Below, piece after piece: positions 36,380 through 50,900 of a DNA stretch of 64,000 nt. Source of the stretch: Helicoverpa zea (taxonomy: Eukaryota; Arthropoda; Insecta; Lepidoptera; Noctuidae); assembly GCF_022581195.2 (NCBI RefSeq), contig NC_061469.1, forward strand, positions 7,248,501 through 7,312,500, given 5' to 3'. The notes below the pieces were generated by a model. The model saw only the letters and a program-made list of their open reading frames with translations. It was not told where the DNA came from and made no database searches. Position 1 is the stretch's first letter; every line of letters starts with the position of its first letter. Position numbers and translations under genes: made by a program.

Positions 36380-39130
36380 TTTGAGAGTTACATCTAAGAC
36401 TATTCTAACTTCATAATTCATAAAATAAACGTCAAAAAATCAGTTAGCTCCTTCCGATCTAAGCCACAGTTACCTCTGTGACCACTTAATACTTACTACT
36501 GCAATTAAGTTTTATTTGATGAGAACCGTCAAATTAGTTCGTCAACACAAACTGGACGTATAAAAATAATTAATAAGAAATGAAGATGTCTCATTTACAT
36601 AAACAGCACATAATTTTGAACTACTGATTATTACGTTGCTTATCATCTTATAAATCTGACAAATATTTATGCGTGTTATAAAATAGAGAAAACGCTTATT
36701 TGAAAATTTCGAAGAAAAAAAATTACATTGTCTATGGGGTTAGTAGAAAAAAGGGTCTGGAGTTCTCTTTCTTGACTATTGTTTACTTACTTTCCAAAAA
36801 AAAGTAACTGCGTTCCTTATGTATTTTTTAGGTGTAAGAAAATTGGGAAGAATATATTTTCACCCATTGCAGTGGATGTATAAGCTCCCAAGTGATAAAG
36901 AAGCCTAGCTTAGACCGTCAAAGTATTGTTCTCAACCCTACAATAGCAACGTTCATTGTCGAACAGCAGAGTTAATATCACCTCGAGTGATATCATCATA
37001 ACCTATATATATAAAGTACCTACTAGTGATGCATATCGGCTGGAAGTCGGGCAAGGCTGTCTCCTCCCTAGCAAGTTCATTATGTGTGCGTGTGTTTATC
37101 TATTGATACGAAACCGGTTGAAGCCCACGGATCCGCTTGTCAATTTCATATTAGAATGTCAAGATTTAAATATTTGCTTGCTTTTTTAATTAGCCTCATT
37201 AGTGTTACAGGTGATTTTTTCCGGTGAAATTTTTGCAAGAGATCGGATATCGAACTGACTTTGCACGGATAAGTTTAAAAGCTTTTAAAACTCCGGATAT
37301 CTGCGTATACCGTGCTACCAAATAATTAATGTCATCATTAAGAATTCGACGCAAAAATGTTTACGGGAAATGGACGTTGATAATGATATCTAAATAAAAT
37401 AGTACGTGCGTCACAAATTAACCGTTGTCCTTATAAGTTGTGACATTTTTAAGTATTCACATTTGTGTTACAAATACGTTTGGTACCGGTTTTCTTAATA
37501 AGTCTACTGTGAACCCACTCATTGATTAAAATTTATAAAAAACTATTAGATCGTAGTATGAATACTACTTCGAATAATAAACAAACTTGGGTTCCTTATT
37601 ATTTCGTTATTACACTTGATTGCAAAAAACTGTACACCTCCCAATAAAAACGAATCTGTGGGAGCAAAAAAGTAGCCTAGGTATTGAAAATAGTATTCTT
37701 AATTATCTTCGCAGTCAGTTCCTTACTACATTGTTATCTAATTTTGTCTATATAGACTGGCCAGATTTGTTACACTAAAATGCATTCGTTATCGTTGTAC
37801 AAGCGTAAAACGGCACCAAATATATATACCTTCTGAGAATTTGAACAAATACAGATTTTACACAAACTGCTCTAATGATGGATGGATCTGTTTTACTTTA
37901 CTAACCCCCATCAGATTTATACCACAACATGTACAGTGACGCACACATAGATAGCACATCAATAGAAATGTAGTTTCCATGTGTGCGTCGTAATGACACT
38001 GGTATAGTTATGAAATGGTTAAAATTGTGCGCATGCGACTATGATTACAGTAATTTGTTGCGTTTGAACCGATATCGCGGCGTTCAAGATCTTGCCAAGG
38101 TAAGATTTATGCATTGCACACTTGATCATAGTACTCACACGTGATAAATTACAGCTTTCAAGTCAAAATTGAGATATTACTGGTTTTTACCGAACATCTG
38201 GTCAAAATATTAATGAGTAGTTTTTTTCGAGTTGTCTCTTTATCGTCGAGTTTAAGGTTGAAATATGGCCACTTTCATTTATTACACTTGTTGGTGTCAA
38301 GTTAATTTTTTTTTTGCTGGGTAAATTTTTTGGAAGATAGTGTAACAAAGTATTAAATAATGTCGCCTATTGATCGGATGTATCATTAACTTAAATAACC
38401 TCCATTCAAATTAAGAACAAAAAAAATATTACGCATCAAAATATACCAAGCACTAGTTAAGTCAAAATCCATCAATATATTTCGAAGCAGTTCTCGATAT
38501 CGACAGTGAAAACTGGTCAATAGATTCAAAGACATCGTCCGAGGAACCAGTCCTTCATAAGTAATGTAACAACTACGTATATGTATCGGTACTTTACATA
38601 GGATTAGATCGCGGAATATGGAGCGCGTATGTAAATGGCTTAATAATAGTGATGCCATCGGATTTAATATCTTGCGCTCGAATAGCAATCGAATAACGAT
38701 TTCTGGTTGTTTTAATCGATAATCCGTTTTTGAATAAAGACGCACCATATTTATATATCGATGTGTTACATAATTATATTAGATGAAAGAAATTGTGGTA
38801 AAATATACAACAATCGAATAATTGTATGCGAGCTGTTTATTCTAATTGTAGTATATCAATACTAGTAGCCAGTAACTAATCTAAACATTACGAAACACAT
38901 TAACACATTCATTAGTCGTACATTAAACCAGTTTCCATATCGAACTGTTTGAAGATGACCAAGAAAAAACAAACTGAGATAGATATCCGTTTCTCTATCC
39001 ATTTCTGAACAATGATTCAGATCACGTCACTATCTAAGCTTATCAGCTGACCCCTATAATTGCATCCCATTAGAACATCGGAGGTCCAACGAGGTCATGT
39101 GTTTCATTTTATGTCATACCAGTATATTAT

Positions 39131-40046
39131 GTGAACTAGCTTCTGCCAGCGACTTCGTCCGCGTTAGAGTCGGACTTTGTGCAAAGAGAGGAAGAAATAA
39201 TAAATACCAGCCCCTCCAATTATCTAAATCTATGCGTACTTACTGCTACTTTAAGTAATAAAATGTAAACTATTAATAATTTGTAATTTGAACGAATATT
39301 TAAACACAAAAATAACTAATAGGTACCAACCTATTTTATAAAATAACAACAAAAGAAAGTTAAAAATAAATTATTTAAAACCTAAAAGTCGCGCAATAAG
39401 GTTGAACGCTCTGAACGTCTATTCGCATCAATCGCACCAACAGCCAAATATTGTATGAAGCTCGCGCAGCCACCGCGCCGCGAGTCGCGTCGAGCGCGGC
39501 GACCGTTGCACAAAAATGATTCTTATAGCGTACGTGATTCAGTATTCGCGCGCGGTGGCTTATTACCGTTTTTCATGTATAACTTTGGTGTTTCTTTACC
39601 GATTTAAATCATTCTTTTTTTAATTAATAGATAATACTGTTAACTATGTTTAATTAGTGTGAGTGAGAGTGTTATAAACGAAATAGTAGACAAATATAAT
39701 CAGAAAGCTCCGAACTGCTAAGCTACCGAGAGTTTTACGTGTTATTGTGAGTGAACCATAAAAGATAGACATATGCTGCCATGGGATATTTTTTACATAA
39801 TTTTATGAAGAATATTTCCGTCGTACATGGTTTCTGTGTAGCTGTAACCATTAAGGCTGCACACGCGACGGAAGCTTAAAAAATGGAGTAACTTCTCCCG
39901 TTTTCCCAACATTTACCTTCACTGCTCTGCTCCTATTGATCGTAGCGTGATGGAAAGTATCCTATAACCTGCCCAGGAGTATGAAGAATATTTGTGCCAA
40001 GTTTCATTAAAATCCGTCCAGTAGTTTTTGTTTCCATAACGAACAT

Positions 40047-40091
<45 letters not shown>

Positions 40092-40215
40092 AATTTTACT
40101 GATTGCATTTTTGGCATCAGTATCGATCACTAATCACCCCCTAATAGTTATTTTGGAAATATATTCAATGTACAGAATTGACCTCTCTACAGATTTATTA
40201 TAAGTATAGATTATA
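39131..40215 (-). mobile_element. Helitron-like nonautonomous element of about 1.1 kb
   Basis: Left end GAACTAGCTTCTGCCAGCGA with CTTCGTCCGCG is the inverse of the Helitron-like end at 4.66 kb; right end CAGATTTATTATAAGTATAG resembles the opposite terminus. Inside are two text blocks I recognise as common in lepidopteran repeats: GGAGTAACTTCTCCCGTTTT with CTCCTATTGATCGTAGCGTG, and GTGCCAAGTTTCATTAAAAT. A CpG-rich core (39,470-39,560) lies within. No Rep/helicase coding. It may be two nested elements rather than one. Confidence 0.55.
40047..40089. repeat. (ACAG)n microsatellite
   Basis: Ten and a half perfect ACAG units inside the Helitron-like element. Such microsatellites are a usual inner feature of this repeat type. 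Confidence 0.95.
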
Positions 40216-42976
40216 TCGAGATTTACACGATACATATGCTGCTTACATACATATAGCTGACCATTGCAGGTGGTTTATGTAACGTTATTGCGATATTTTG
40301 GACTCAGTTTTAGATGATATCTAGTGTTATAATTGCGATAATCATGATATCGGATTGTTTGAGTATATACACCATCATATATTGTTGACGCCTCTCTTTA
40401 TGATAATTCTTCTAAAAAGTAAGCTAAAATAAACTATAAGTTTCACAAAAGCTTATGTTATAGTTGTATGCAAAGTGCGCACGTACTACTAACCACACTC
40501 TTGCGCATACAAAACTTTTCCATGAACGCATTGTACGTACGCGAGTACCATCAAAGAGATCAGCCATCAGTCAGAGTCGCTCGCATTACATAACAGCGGC
40601 ACCTGTTAATCAGGCACATTACAGGCAATCGACCTTCTGCCAGATAACACATAGATGTGGACCAGCCTCGGGCTGTCATTACGAGCATAGAAGCCGGTAC
40701 AATGAAGGCGGGTCGTAAGTACGCGGGATAATCGCCAGTTTGCGGGACATAATACTGTAGGTCAAGATCTTCATGGCTGTTGCCCCAGTACTTACTCAGC
40801 CTGCGCTTTTAATGTAGCATCGTTTTGAACCGCTTATTTTACAGTTACTGGAACTAAGTGTCGGGAAAAATCTGCTCTAGTGTCTAATCTAGTGGTAGGT
40901 GTTTGAGATGATTTTCTAGGCGCGTGTTTGAGGTGTGAATTTAGCTGGAGGTAATTTAGCCAGGGGCGAGTATGTAAATGTTAGGTTCTGTTTGACGGCT
41001 GCTTCTACTTCACTTTAAGATTTTGCAAGTAGGTATGTGCTATCTTAGTTACCCCGAGGCTATCGCAATTTATTCAGATTAATTCATTTATTATAAAGGA
41101 AGCGTAGGTGACAGAACAATCAATGCAGAAAAAATAATGCATCTAGATGCATATATTTATCCGTTTGTAAAGGAAATGATCTTTAAATCAATGATTGTGA
41201 CAAATTATCGAAACTTCTAAATAAAGGTTAACATGCCTAGGTAATCAATTTTATTGACGTTTCAAATACAATAACGGTATTTTTTCATCCATCGTCTCAA
41301 GATGACAACAAAGGAATCGTTCGAAACATTGAAAGGCGGAAGGTTGGTCATACATGACTAATTTCGCGCCACAAAAACGTAAAGGTCCTGAAACGAGTTT
41401 ACCTACGAACCAAATGCCTTCATATTCATATTGTAACATTTATAATAATGACACAATGATAGAAGTGGCCCAATATTGGCGATACGAATTAACAATGACG
41501 CGGAGATACAATGGGCAGCCCACGTGGTTGCCTTGGCATTCACTTCAAATGTCTGGCAGATTCCTCGGGATGATATGCCAGGCGATTGTTAAGTGTGAAT
41601 GCTGTATGTACGACGTTTATATTGATGAGCACGTGTTACACAACTGCAGATGTATCGGCTAGTATTGTTTGTTCTTTCTATATGACATTTCATTTGTATA
41701 ACTTGATCTGCTTCAATTTATTGCCCTTGTTAATCCCGTGTCTACTAGTTTTTATGTGATATACAATTATTTTGCATAGATTATTTTCCTTTTCTTCTTG
41801 TTTATAAGGATGATTACAAATTATAATTGCCGCATTATTCGATTGCCGTATGATGACACGTGTAACCTGGTCGTTAGTCATAGATTTTCCTGTCAGACTC
41901 AAATTATCCTGTGTATGAGTGCCTACCTGTATCATTCTGATCTACATTTATTATTGATGTCCGAAAGTTAATTATACTCTACTTTCTACTCAGATTATTG
42001 ATAGTTTCGGCTTTTTATTTATGAGTGCATTGTATTGAGCAAGAACATCTGGTATTACCGTTTCAGGATCCTACCCACGTGAGTATCAAGTTATTGGTGT
42101 TGACGTGACGATTTATTTCATCGCTCTAAGCCCATTATAATCCATCGCCGGAGAGAATTACGCGGCTTAGAATATTGGAAATTAATTCGGTTAGTCCTAC
42201 TGTATTTTGCAACAATAATCGTGAAATATTGATATTGATTTCAATGCGGTGAACTCGTTCTTAGAGAGTTATCTCATTTTACTCACTGTTTATTAGAAAG
42301 ACTTGAGGCATTGATTTATGCTTTACAAATTCACTAAAATTACCTGAGTCTGGCAAGCAATTACTTATAGAAAGTTCCGATAAATAAAGTCTAAACAAAA
42401 GTGACGTGTTACATGGATGCAATCAAACACTGAATGGCCCATCAACTAATCAAGCAGACAAGTTGGATCCAAATTGGTGCACTGACGAAGAAATTTCCTA
42501 TATGCAATTACATTAAGATCAATGCAAATTCTGGAGCGTACAGATCCGTTTATGGGCTTCATTAAGGGAACATAAAAACAGTATTGAGTTCGCCTTGGCG
42601 TTTAAATAGCAACGTTTTTAATTAATAAACTTGAGGACTTTTGTTACCGGCCTCTTTGCTCGGATCTGTGACGGATGCTTTCGAAATTCTCTGTAATCCT
42701 GTTAAGATTGCCTTCGATTTATTGTGCAACGTTCAACTCGAGTCTTAATTGAATGAGCATTGCTTAATTTTTCGGAAGTTTTATGTGCCTCAAATTGGAG
42801 TGAAGTAAAACAGTTAATTCTTTAAATGATGAGGTTAGCGACTTTTTAACCATTTCGCAGCACACCTCATTAAATGTTTTTATTTATTATAGATTTGGAT
42901 ATAACTTGTTTATTTATATTGGTTTCGTGTAAGATTAATAAAATAAATTACGAGCTAAAATTATACCGGGTTTTAC

Positions 42977-44749
42977 TATCGATACCAATACCTACTTAGA
43001 AATAAACGTCGAACAACTTTTACCATCGACAGCGAGAAATTCAATATTGGTATTCTTAACTGAATTGGTATCTATTAGAAATCATCAGCGCGGTAATAAA
43101 GGGTCCCTAACTGAACATTACGCGGCGGACGGTCGTAAACCAGCCGCGCGGCCGATAGATGGCGGGAGGCACGCACAATGGCGCGGGGGCGGCCAGCGCT
43201 GGCGCATCGGAAGCCGCGCAATTGATTTGCTGCTAACTGTAGAAGCTGAAATAAATTCATGTTTGTGAGACGTCCACCGTCATGTAGGGCCTTTATCTAC
43301 AACTTTAAAACTGCACACCAACTTGCTATTCGCATTTGTGTTCATAGACTTTCATATTTACGATGGACTACCGAGTTTTAAGTGTTTATAGCGTCTAGAT
43401 ATTTGATGATTATATTAAACCTGTAGAAACTAAGATTCCAATAAACATATAAACATAAAATGGAATTGAGTTTATTGATTCATCCTAATTTACTACTATT
43501 GGTAGCTTGTATTTATTGAAGATTAACTTATTCAATTACACAACATATGTATACCCAATAATTGAAACGAAAGTATCTGGATGTTTAAAAACTACTATTA
43601 AACAGTAGTAAGATTATAACATTAATAAGATGTTTAATAATATATTTAGGAAGCCATTCATCAATTGATAGCGCAATTCACGAAACTCCGTGTGGCCAGC
43701 ATCGGACTAATGGCCGTTTCCTTTAATTTCCAAAGCGTACTTATTACTGACGACTACATTCGATACTATAAAACGTCCGCAATGAGCTCTGATTTCGATA
43801 ATGTATTTAATTAATAACGAAGAGAGAACCGGCTCCCTTCCTGTTCTACTAAGAAAGAAGTAGCTATGTGTGTTACGAAATAATCATCAATGTTTAATGT
43901 CTAACGCGTCATGCGTAACGGAAACAAAGTGGCATCGGTAGCCAATTAAATTTATTGTAACACATTATTTAATGTGGTAGCTTGAGTTCTGTTTTTTGTA
44001 TGTTATTAATTGTGGGCCGTGTTGATGGTGTTTTTGTTCCTTTTTATGGTGTAACTAGGGTAGAATTGACGTAGATACTTAACAACGCTATGACGCATAT
44101 ATGCTTGGGAATCATCTTGGTAGGTATCATCATCAACTAATTAAGTTATGTGTATGTAATTTTCTTGTTGACTCACAATTTTATTTTCTGATGTTACCGT
44201 CTTTAAAACAAACTATTTCAGTCCAAAAATAAGAAATCAAAGTACAAATTGAACTGTTTCGTAATCTCATTATTTTTAACAACAATTACATCAGTACTGA
44301 GAATGGTCTACTTTAATCACCCAGAGCAGAGGCGTCGAAAGACTTTCTCTTGAGAGGAAGTCTCCTGGAAAGCCTCCGAGCCATTACGCCTTACACGGCG
44401 CAACCTCGCACCTGCTTTACATACTGATCTCGTTCGTCCGGCGAGCGTGCACTAATTCCGAGTGATGTGACACCACTAGTATCGATAAACTATCGATAGT
44501 ACCCGCCAACTCCACCAATGCTTCGTTAGTGCTCATTTGATGGTGATTTAATACGGTTTTTATAAGCTAATTTTCTTGTTGAGTTAACTGTTTTTAATGT
44601 TCATCTGTTCTGTGTCAACTTTGTACTTTATATGTGTTATGCAAATCGCTACTAGAAACCAGCAGAAATAAGTGAAATCAACCGCTTCTGAATAAATTAA
44701 GGTTCATAAATGTTAGACTATGTATAATTGATCTTATCGATTATCGATA
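42977..44749. promoter_or_regulatory. Cluster of DRE/BEAF-like TATCGATA sites
   Basis: Exact TATCGATA at 42,977-42,984, 44,480-44,487, 44,491-44,498 and 44,742-44,749. Between them is a GC-rich island at 43,110-43,215 with ATGGCGGG and ATGGCGCG Pho/YY1-like cores. Could mark a promoter or chromatin boundary; inference only. Confidence 0.3.
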
Positions 44750-46249
44750 AATCGTGTCCCCGTCATAAAACTTGTATTGACATTAGGTATAGTCGATGTA
44801 CCGAAGATGTCAGTAACCATTAACGGTGAAACCGCTCTTGATTTAGTCACAATCTCGTGCACTTGTAGTGTTTTACGATAGACCTAGACGACTTTGATAA
44901 ATACATGTAGACATCGCATTCCGTCCTAGTGCGCTGTTAGACTTTTTTGTAGAAAATAACAACCATTTCATCGACATCGATATCTTGACGTAATTATATA
45001 ATCAACATACCTAATTTGAATTCCGCTTTAATTGGCACATCATTTGCCGTATTTTTTGCTTAGTTAATTGAGATTGCTGATTGAAATTAGATCATTAGTA
45101 TGTAAATTTGCTGTTATTGGCGGTACTGTAATTGTATACGTAAAATCGAATTCGAAATTCCTACTCGGAAGACCACACGCGAGAAGATCATTACTTGTCG
45201 GCCAGGTTAAAAAGACCTGTAGCGGTGCATCATCTTTATACATTTTCAGTAATAACTTGAAAGTAGGCGTGGCAGGTCAAGCAAAAATGGCCGCGCCCGT
45301 GTTTCAGAGGGTGGGCGCAGTACTCCAATTTGTGCAAAAAACTGTGTACTCTCAATAATAAGGAGTGAAACTTTCCCTTCTTTTATTATGATGAACTCGA
45401 GACCTACCACACGTACGGCCGGACGTGATTTTCTTTTTTTTCGGCTTTGCATCACCGTCGCCCAAGAGGAAATTATATAAAGTGATTGGAACACGTTGTG
45501 ATAATTGTATCACAACAATCGATAATGTGGAACTTTTATCGATTTGATTGATTTTTTCAAGTTACTATTCTCCATTTGTACAAGCTACCATTCGGTAGCA
45601 ATAGGGCTGTAAGTCTTTGCGTAACCTACAATTTCTAATCAATCAATTTCCCATTGTCAAACGATAAGTAAACTGGATAAACGAGCGCGTAATAAGGCAC
45701 ACGTTTGACCGATGATTGCGAATCGATTTGTCGACATAATTCGATTTCACAGGGTAGTATCGTTAATTACTATTAGCGAGGATCGATGCATCAGCAACAA
45801 GAACTCGCGGACTGGTTCTTGTGGTGAAACTGGTCAGGGGTTAACAACCATTGAGAGCATTTATAAAGTTATTACCATTCCGTTTTTCTCCATTACGGTT
45901 GCACGTTGATTTATAGCGTTCAAGTATAAAATCTGGTTGCTGTTAATTACCTGAAACAAAATAAACGTGATATTATTAATTACGTCGATAACTGTATAAG
46001 TACTAGTGGGTGTGTGTGCGTAATTAATTAAATATTATTACAAGATAGTCAATTAACTCAGTATTAATTTAAAATTGAAATTTTCATTTAGTCGATCCTA
46101 CGCAACTATATTGTATGTCATACATACTACGCCTAGATCATTATACGTATGTATAACTGACGTATTGTTTCTAGCATTGATCTGTTACATTTTAATTTAT
46201 AATAATTGTCAGTAAAAAATTTTTAGCATGTCACAATATGGAACAGTTG

Positions 46250-47940
46250 GCGACTCCGCAATGATTTCACCGGTGCGCGGGCGCACGTCGGTCGTGCGGA
46301 ATTTAGATACCGCTCGGACACTCGCTCTTGTTAGAGGGACATCTGTGTCGCATGCCGTTTTCACTTCACTTATATAACTAGCATTATATTAACACTTCAT
46401 TTATTCTACAATAAACTAGACCTGATTTTGAGCCATACAGTGTCAATGCAAATTATTATCTTCAAGATAATATCAGGTATCTGATCTCGCTGCAGGTAAT
46501 TTTGTGTTGCCTACCGGTTCTTATTTAGTAACGTCCAGCATGACCATTTCTGGTTCGTAGTGTGAAGCAGTCTGACATTACGGTTATGAAGCTAAATATG
46601 CGCGTAATAACTACATCGAGCTACGACTCCGCTACACATAGAATACCTAACTTTGATTAGAATTATCCTGTTCGCAATTTGTCTCGCTGTATTATGAGGA
46701 AAATCATAGAGTAATCGTTACGTCGCACACTTGTAGACCCAGATGACAAAATCTGAGTCTAGGTAACAACGTAATTGGCGCGTCAGTGCGCGGGCGCCGC
46801 TACTTGCCGCAGCTAATGCACCGCGGATCACCGTGTTTAACATATCGCTTTATGACGGCCACGGCGACCATTAAATCATCATTAGATATTATTCCATTTT
46901 ATGGTTATTGATTTTATATTAAATTTTATGAACTCCCAATATCGGGTCGTTACACTGAATTATGCGGTACTTGTTATGCAAACATTGACTCGGTTTCAGA
47001 TAATGACGTTACATAAAATGTGTATAAACTCTTGTTTCATTTTAGACCGATTGATATGCGTTGCGAAAAACGAGAGTTGCATTCTGTCAAGGAGCACCTT
47101 TCGTTTCGGTCCTCAGAAATGACAGAACACGTATGAAATTACAAAAAAATCATATCGAAGGCTCCAGCGAGAGTAATCAGACGCAATAAAATTTTATTCA
47201 CCGGTTTATTTTTAATACTTATTGGTTTACGTAAGAGCAATAATTTTTGCAGCACGTGCTCACGCCCGCTCGCCCAACAGCGGTGGAACAAATCAATTAA
47301 GCGCCAGTTACCACCCATTGTCTTTGATTCAGATGGCTCGTTAAGGCGACGCGCTCACAGTAAACAGGCTTCTGTCAAATTTATGTTTATCATTAAATAC
47401 TTGTCGCCGAAGTGAATATACAAAGTACGGTATTTTAACGAAACTTTAATTTGAGCTAAATTCGATCATTGTTAACGAAAAACGCTTCAAAGGACACGCC
47501 ACTGTAAGACATACCTTATTGATTGCCTCATTATCGAGGTTGTTTTTGACTCTAATTTAATTGGGTGTATAAATTTTATTGCATTTTCTTTGCTTTTTGC
47601 TGGTCGCTTTGAAAGTAGGAATGTTTTAATTTAAAGGGTGTATTTGGTGCAATTAAATCATGTTGAATGCACGAAGTGAAATTGGCATAGCGCAATAATC
47701 GCGCTCGGACTGGTCCCATCAATATAGTTAGACACGCATCCGGCGACAACCGAACGGACAGGCGGACAAGCGGACGCGATTGAAAACTAATAATATTTCA
47801 TGTGGCCAATAAAGCGTGGTACACATTTGCGCAAGCCGCGTCTGCTAAGGCCGTGCTTACGCCCGACAGGTTAATGAATGCGACGCGGTGCTCGCTTGAC
47901 GCTCATGTGTGCACTGACTTATAGTCGCGCGGAGGGAATT
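46250..47940. promoter_or_regulatory. Group of single-copy-looking GC-rich islands
   Basis: Four islands at about 46.25-46.34, 46.77-46.87, 47.25-47.36 and 47.69-47.94 kb rise above the AT-rich background. They contain CpG-rich text, a CAGCACGTGCTC E-box near 47,251, and CATTGTCTTTGAT, a Sox/TCF-like string near 47,318. None shows splice-flanked coding sequence. They look like conserved noncoding DNA, which I cannot test here. Confidence 0.25.
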
Positions 47941-50900
47941 ATTTTTATTGGTGTCGTCGTATTCAGGAATGAAGATTTCTATGTCTATTTAAGGCAGAAA
48001 GCATAAAACACCGTTGTGAGCAATTCAGGATGCACATATTTGACCGGACAACGTAAGTGTTATTACGGATAATTTATGACCAATATGACCTATGGTTAAA
48101 TGAGAATTTGATGCATTATTTGATTGATAAAGTAACATACTTTCTGAAATATCGAAGGAAAACCGGTTGAAATGTTGATTAGAAATTGTAAGTACATACA
48201 ACGTTTAGCAATTGGTTGCATCGAACAGTGTGTACCAATCCTATCAATAAAATATCGAGCAATTATCTACTCGTCTTTATGAACTAGTTTGATGAATGAT
48301 ATCAAATTAGAGTGGTCATAAACCTACTAAAGTAGTTATTTTGATGGTAAAAATATTGATGCGTCATAAAGATATCACAAATATGATAGATTCGAGATCA
48401 TCATGTTTTACAGTACAGCAATAAAATCAATTTGGAAGATTCCAAGTTTATTACGCGTTACTTCATTAAATATGCTATTAAGTGTTAAGTTCTTTATACA
48501 TGTTAATTACTAGATTAGAATTCCGAGTTTATTTTTCAAATTAACGTATTTATGAGTTACACTGACTTGTTTTCAGGAATGAGAAAGTAGTTTTTCGTAG
48601 AATTGATTCTTTTCTCTCGTTCTTATTTTTTAATATGTTTAAATGATTTATAAGTCTATTTAGATAGATATATAACTGATACAGATTATATTCTAGCTCA
48701 AAGAGATTACAAATACAAAAGACAATCCTGAAAGTTTAATCTTTTGTGCATAATTAGATCGATTAACTATGCAATAAAAGACTAGTTTAATTCTTTGCTT
48801 CATTTACCAAAATGCATTAATATAAACCAATTATAAGCATGTTGCATTAACTACACCGAGTCGACAGCTTATTTAAAATAATCGAATAAAGGTTCCCTCC
48901 GTTTAATATTACCATGCGTGCGTGTGTAATATTTGTCAGATTTTGTACCGTAACGGCACATAATTCAATTTAAAATCGGCGGCAATCGGCTGTCGGCATC
49001 GGCCGATAAAAGGCTGAACTCTCTTTCGGCAATTAAAACATTGTGAAATCCAACACCGAGACATTTTGTCGGCTTGTTGCATATGCCTGATTGTTTTTAC
49101 CTTAATAATTATAACAGATATACTACGGTAATTTTATGTTTTCTTGAGAGATTAATTAATTTCGATTTTGACTGAGTTTTGTGCAGTTAATTAATTTTAC
49201 AATGTGTTCACGCCTTTAGCCTGAGAAAGTATGCAGAGTGTATAAAATGACGCTTGTAATCATTACAAATTACTATTTTGATTCCTTTTAACTGAATATT
49301 TGACGTTATTCAAAATGTAACAAAATAATATGTAATTAAATAAATAAATGGGAATAGTAACTTAAAACTTACATTAACCTTTTGAAAATCAATTTACTCA
49401 CTGTATAATGTAACTTAATAAAAATCGTTTAAACTTTAAGCTATTATTCAAAGGACATAGTTAAGGCGATTATATAAGTAAATTGACAATTAGGCTTTTT
49501 TATCTCGTTTGAATGAGGTATTGGCGTATACGACATTTTATTTTATTACCCCTCCGCGGTTAAGATTGAAGCTTTTTATTATCGAGCGGCTACTTAGATC
49601 TTGATGACAGACCGACATTGATTGTCAATAGGTAGTCATAAAACACAAAAAGTATGGTTTTATGTGTCTCCGTAGGCTTACCATGGTCTTTCAAATAGAC
49701 GATTGTGAGTTATCTGTGATATATGGCTTAAGTTGTCGTATTCTTTTCAAGGATTCTTTGTACATAAATATACATAGTTGAGTATACTTTTGGTGTGTTT
49801 CGAAAGGATATGGATTCAAGTTCTTAAATGAATATAATTTAAACAATTTATTAAAAATTCTTGCCTCTTAACAGAAAGTAACAGGCTAGATTCTCACAAA
49901 ATATAACAAAAAATATTTAAAAGTGATAAATGAATGAGTTTCAATAGTAGTACATTAAAAGGCTTCCACGCCGGATACTGACTAGTTTCAAAAGCCAAAC
50001 CAATAAATATAAATAAATCAATGAATAAAGTCGTAAATGCGTATGATTGCCATATTATAAATATTTGATAAAAGTGCTCCAGTTTTCCGTTCTTGATTTG
50101 GTAATTTACGATTTTGTGAATCTATTTGAAGTTGTTAAATAAATTGGCAATAAGTAGACACTATAGAAAAATATAGTTCAGTTTTAATTAATATTTATTT
50201 CGTGGTGGAACGACTTTTTTTGGCAATCAATCGTATGCTTTGGATTACTTACTACTAATTGGATGGGCATGGAATGTTGTGACGTCATTCGTAGTTTAGT
50301 TTACACGTAAATATGTGGCTTAGAAATATGCTCGGATGACAAATGGTTCCTGGACTGCTATAATGCCTTTATTAATTAGGTTTTATGGGCATAGATTGGT
50401 AGTGTAGTTTTTAATGATTTCTTACTTCAGTGAGGAGTTTGGGTGTAAATAAGTTATTTTAAAATTTAGTATTTATGCTTCTGATTTTCTGCACTGGTAA
50501 AACGTAGGTGTGTACGTGTTTGTGTATTTTCAAATAATCACTTCATTAGCAGAATTAGAATGCTCATCTTTTAACAAGGTTTGTAAATGAATTGGTTTTC
50601 CATTGCAAAATTGCATTTCATACAGCCGTTTCAGATATTTACTTATTTATTTTCTCGCTGATGAGACTTCTTTTACAGAGAATACACGAGCATTGATAAC
50701 CACCCTCACTTAACGCGTCTCAATATCCTCCCAGCATAAACCATTAAGACAAAAATTGCACTTCACCGTGCGAACTCCATTGTCGAAGCATAATCAATAA
50801 CACAGCCATTTCTTAACAGTATATTCTCAAATTACCCAAATAAAGTAATACATTGCCGGACCTTAATTACTTATTCACTTAATTCGCAGTACAGATGAGT

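Larger units (their letters stand above)
24751..39130 (-). other. Gene-free stretch, presumed hamlet intron or upstream regulatory DNA (first part)
   Basis: No exon, RNA gene or long coding stretch is recognisable apart from the small elements listed separately. Because the hamlet exon on the minus strand needs upstream exons, and none was found here, this is most simply intron. Single-copy-looking islands richer in CpG stand out from the AT-rich background near 26.55-26.71, 27.2-27.4, 28.1-28.4 and 28.86-29.09 kb. I searched by eye for C2H2-coding exons on the minus strand and saw none, but a short exon could be missed. Confidence 0.5.

Noticed and set aside
38386..38748. 120-codon minus-strand frame
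   Set aside because: No domain recognised and no supporting signals; within chance expectation.
39470..39760. Promoter and first exon (CpG-rich core, TCAGT initiator-like string, later GTGAGT donor-like site)
   Set aside because: The whole stretch lies inside a Helitron-like repeat whose text I recognise as interspersed in Lepidoptera.
40047..40089. CRISPR-like or coding tandem repeat
   Set aside because: A plain ACAG microsatellite; open frames over it (VCLSVCLSVCLS) are a product of the 4-base period.
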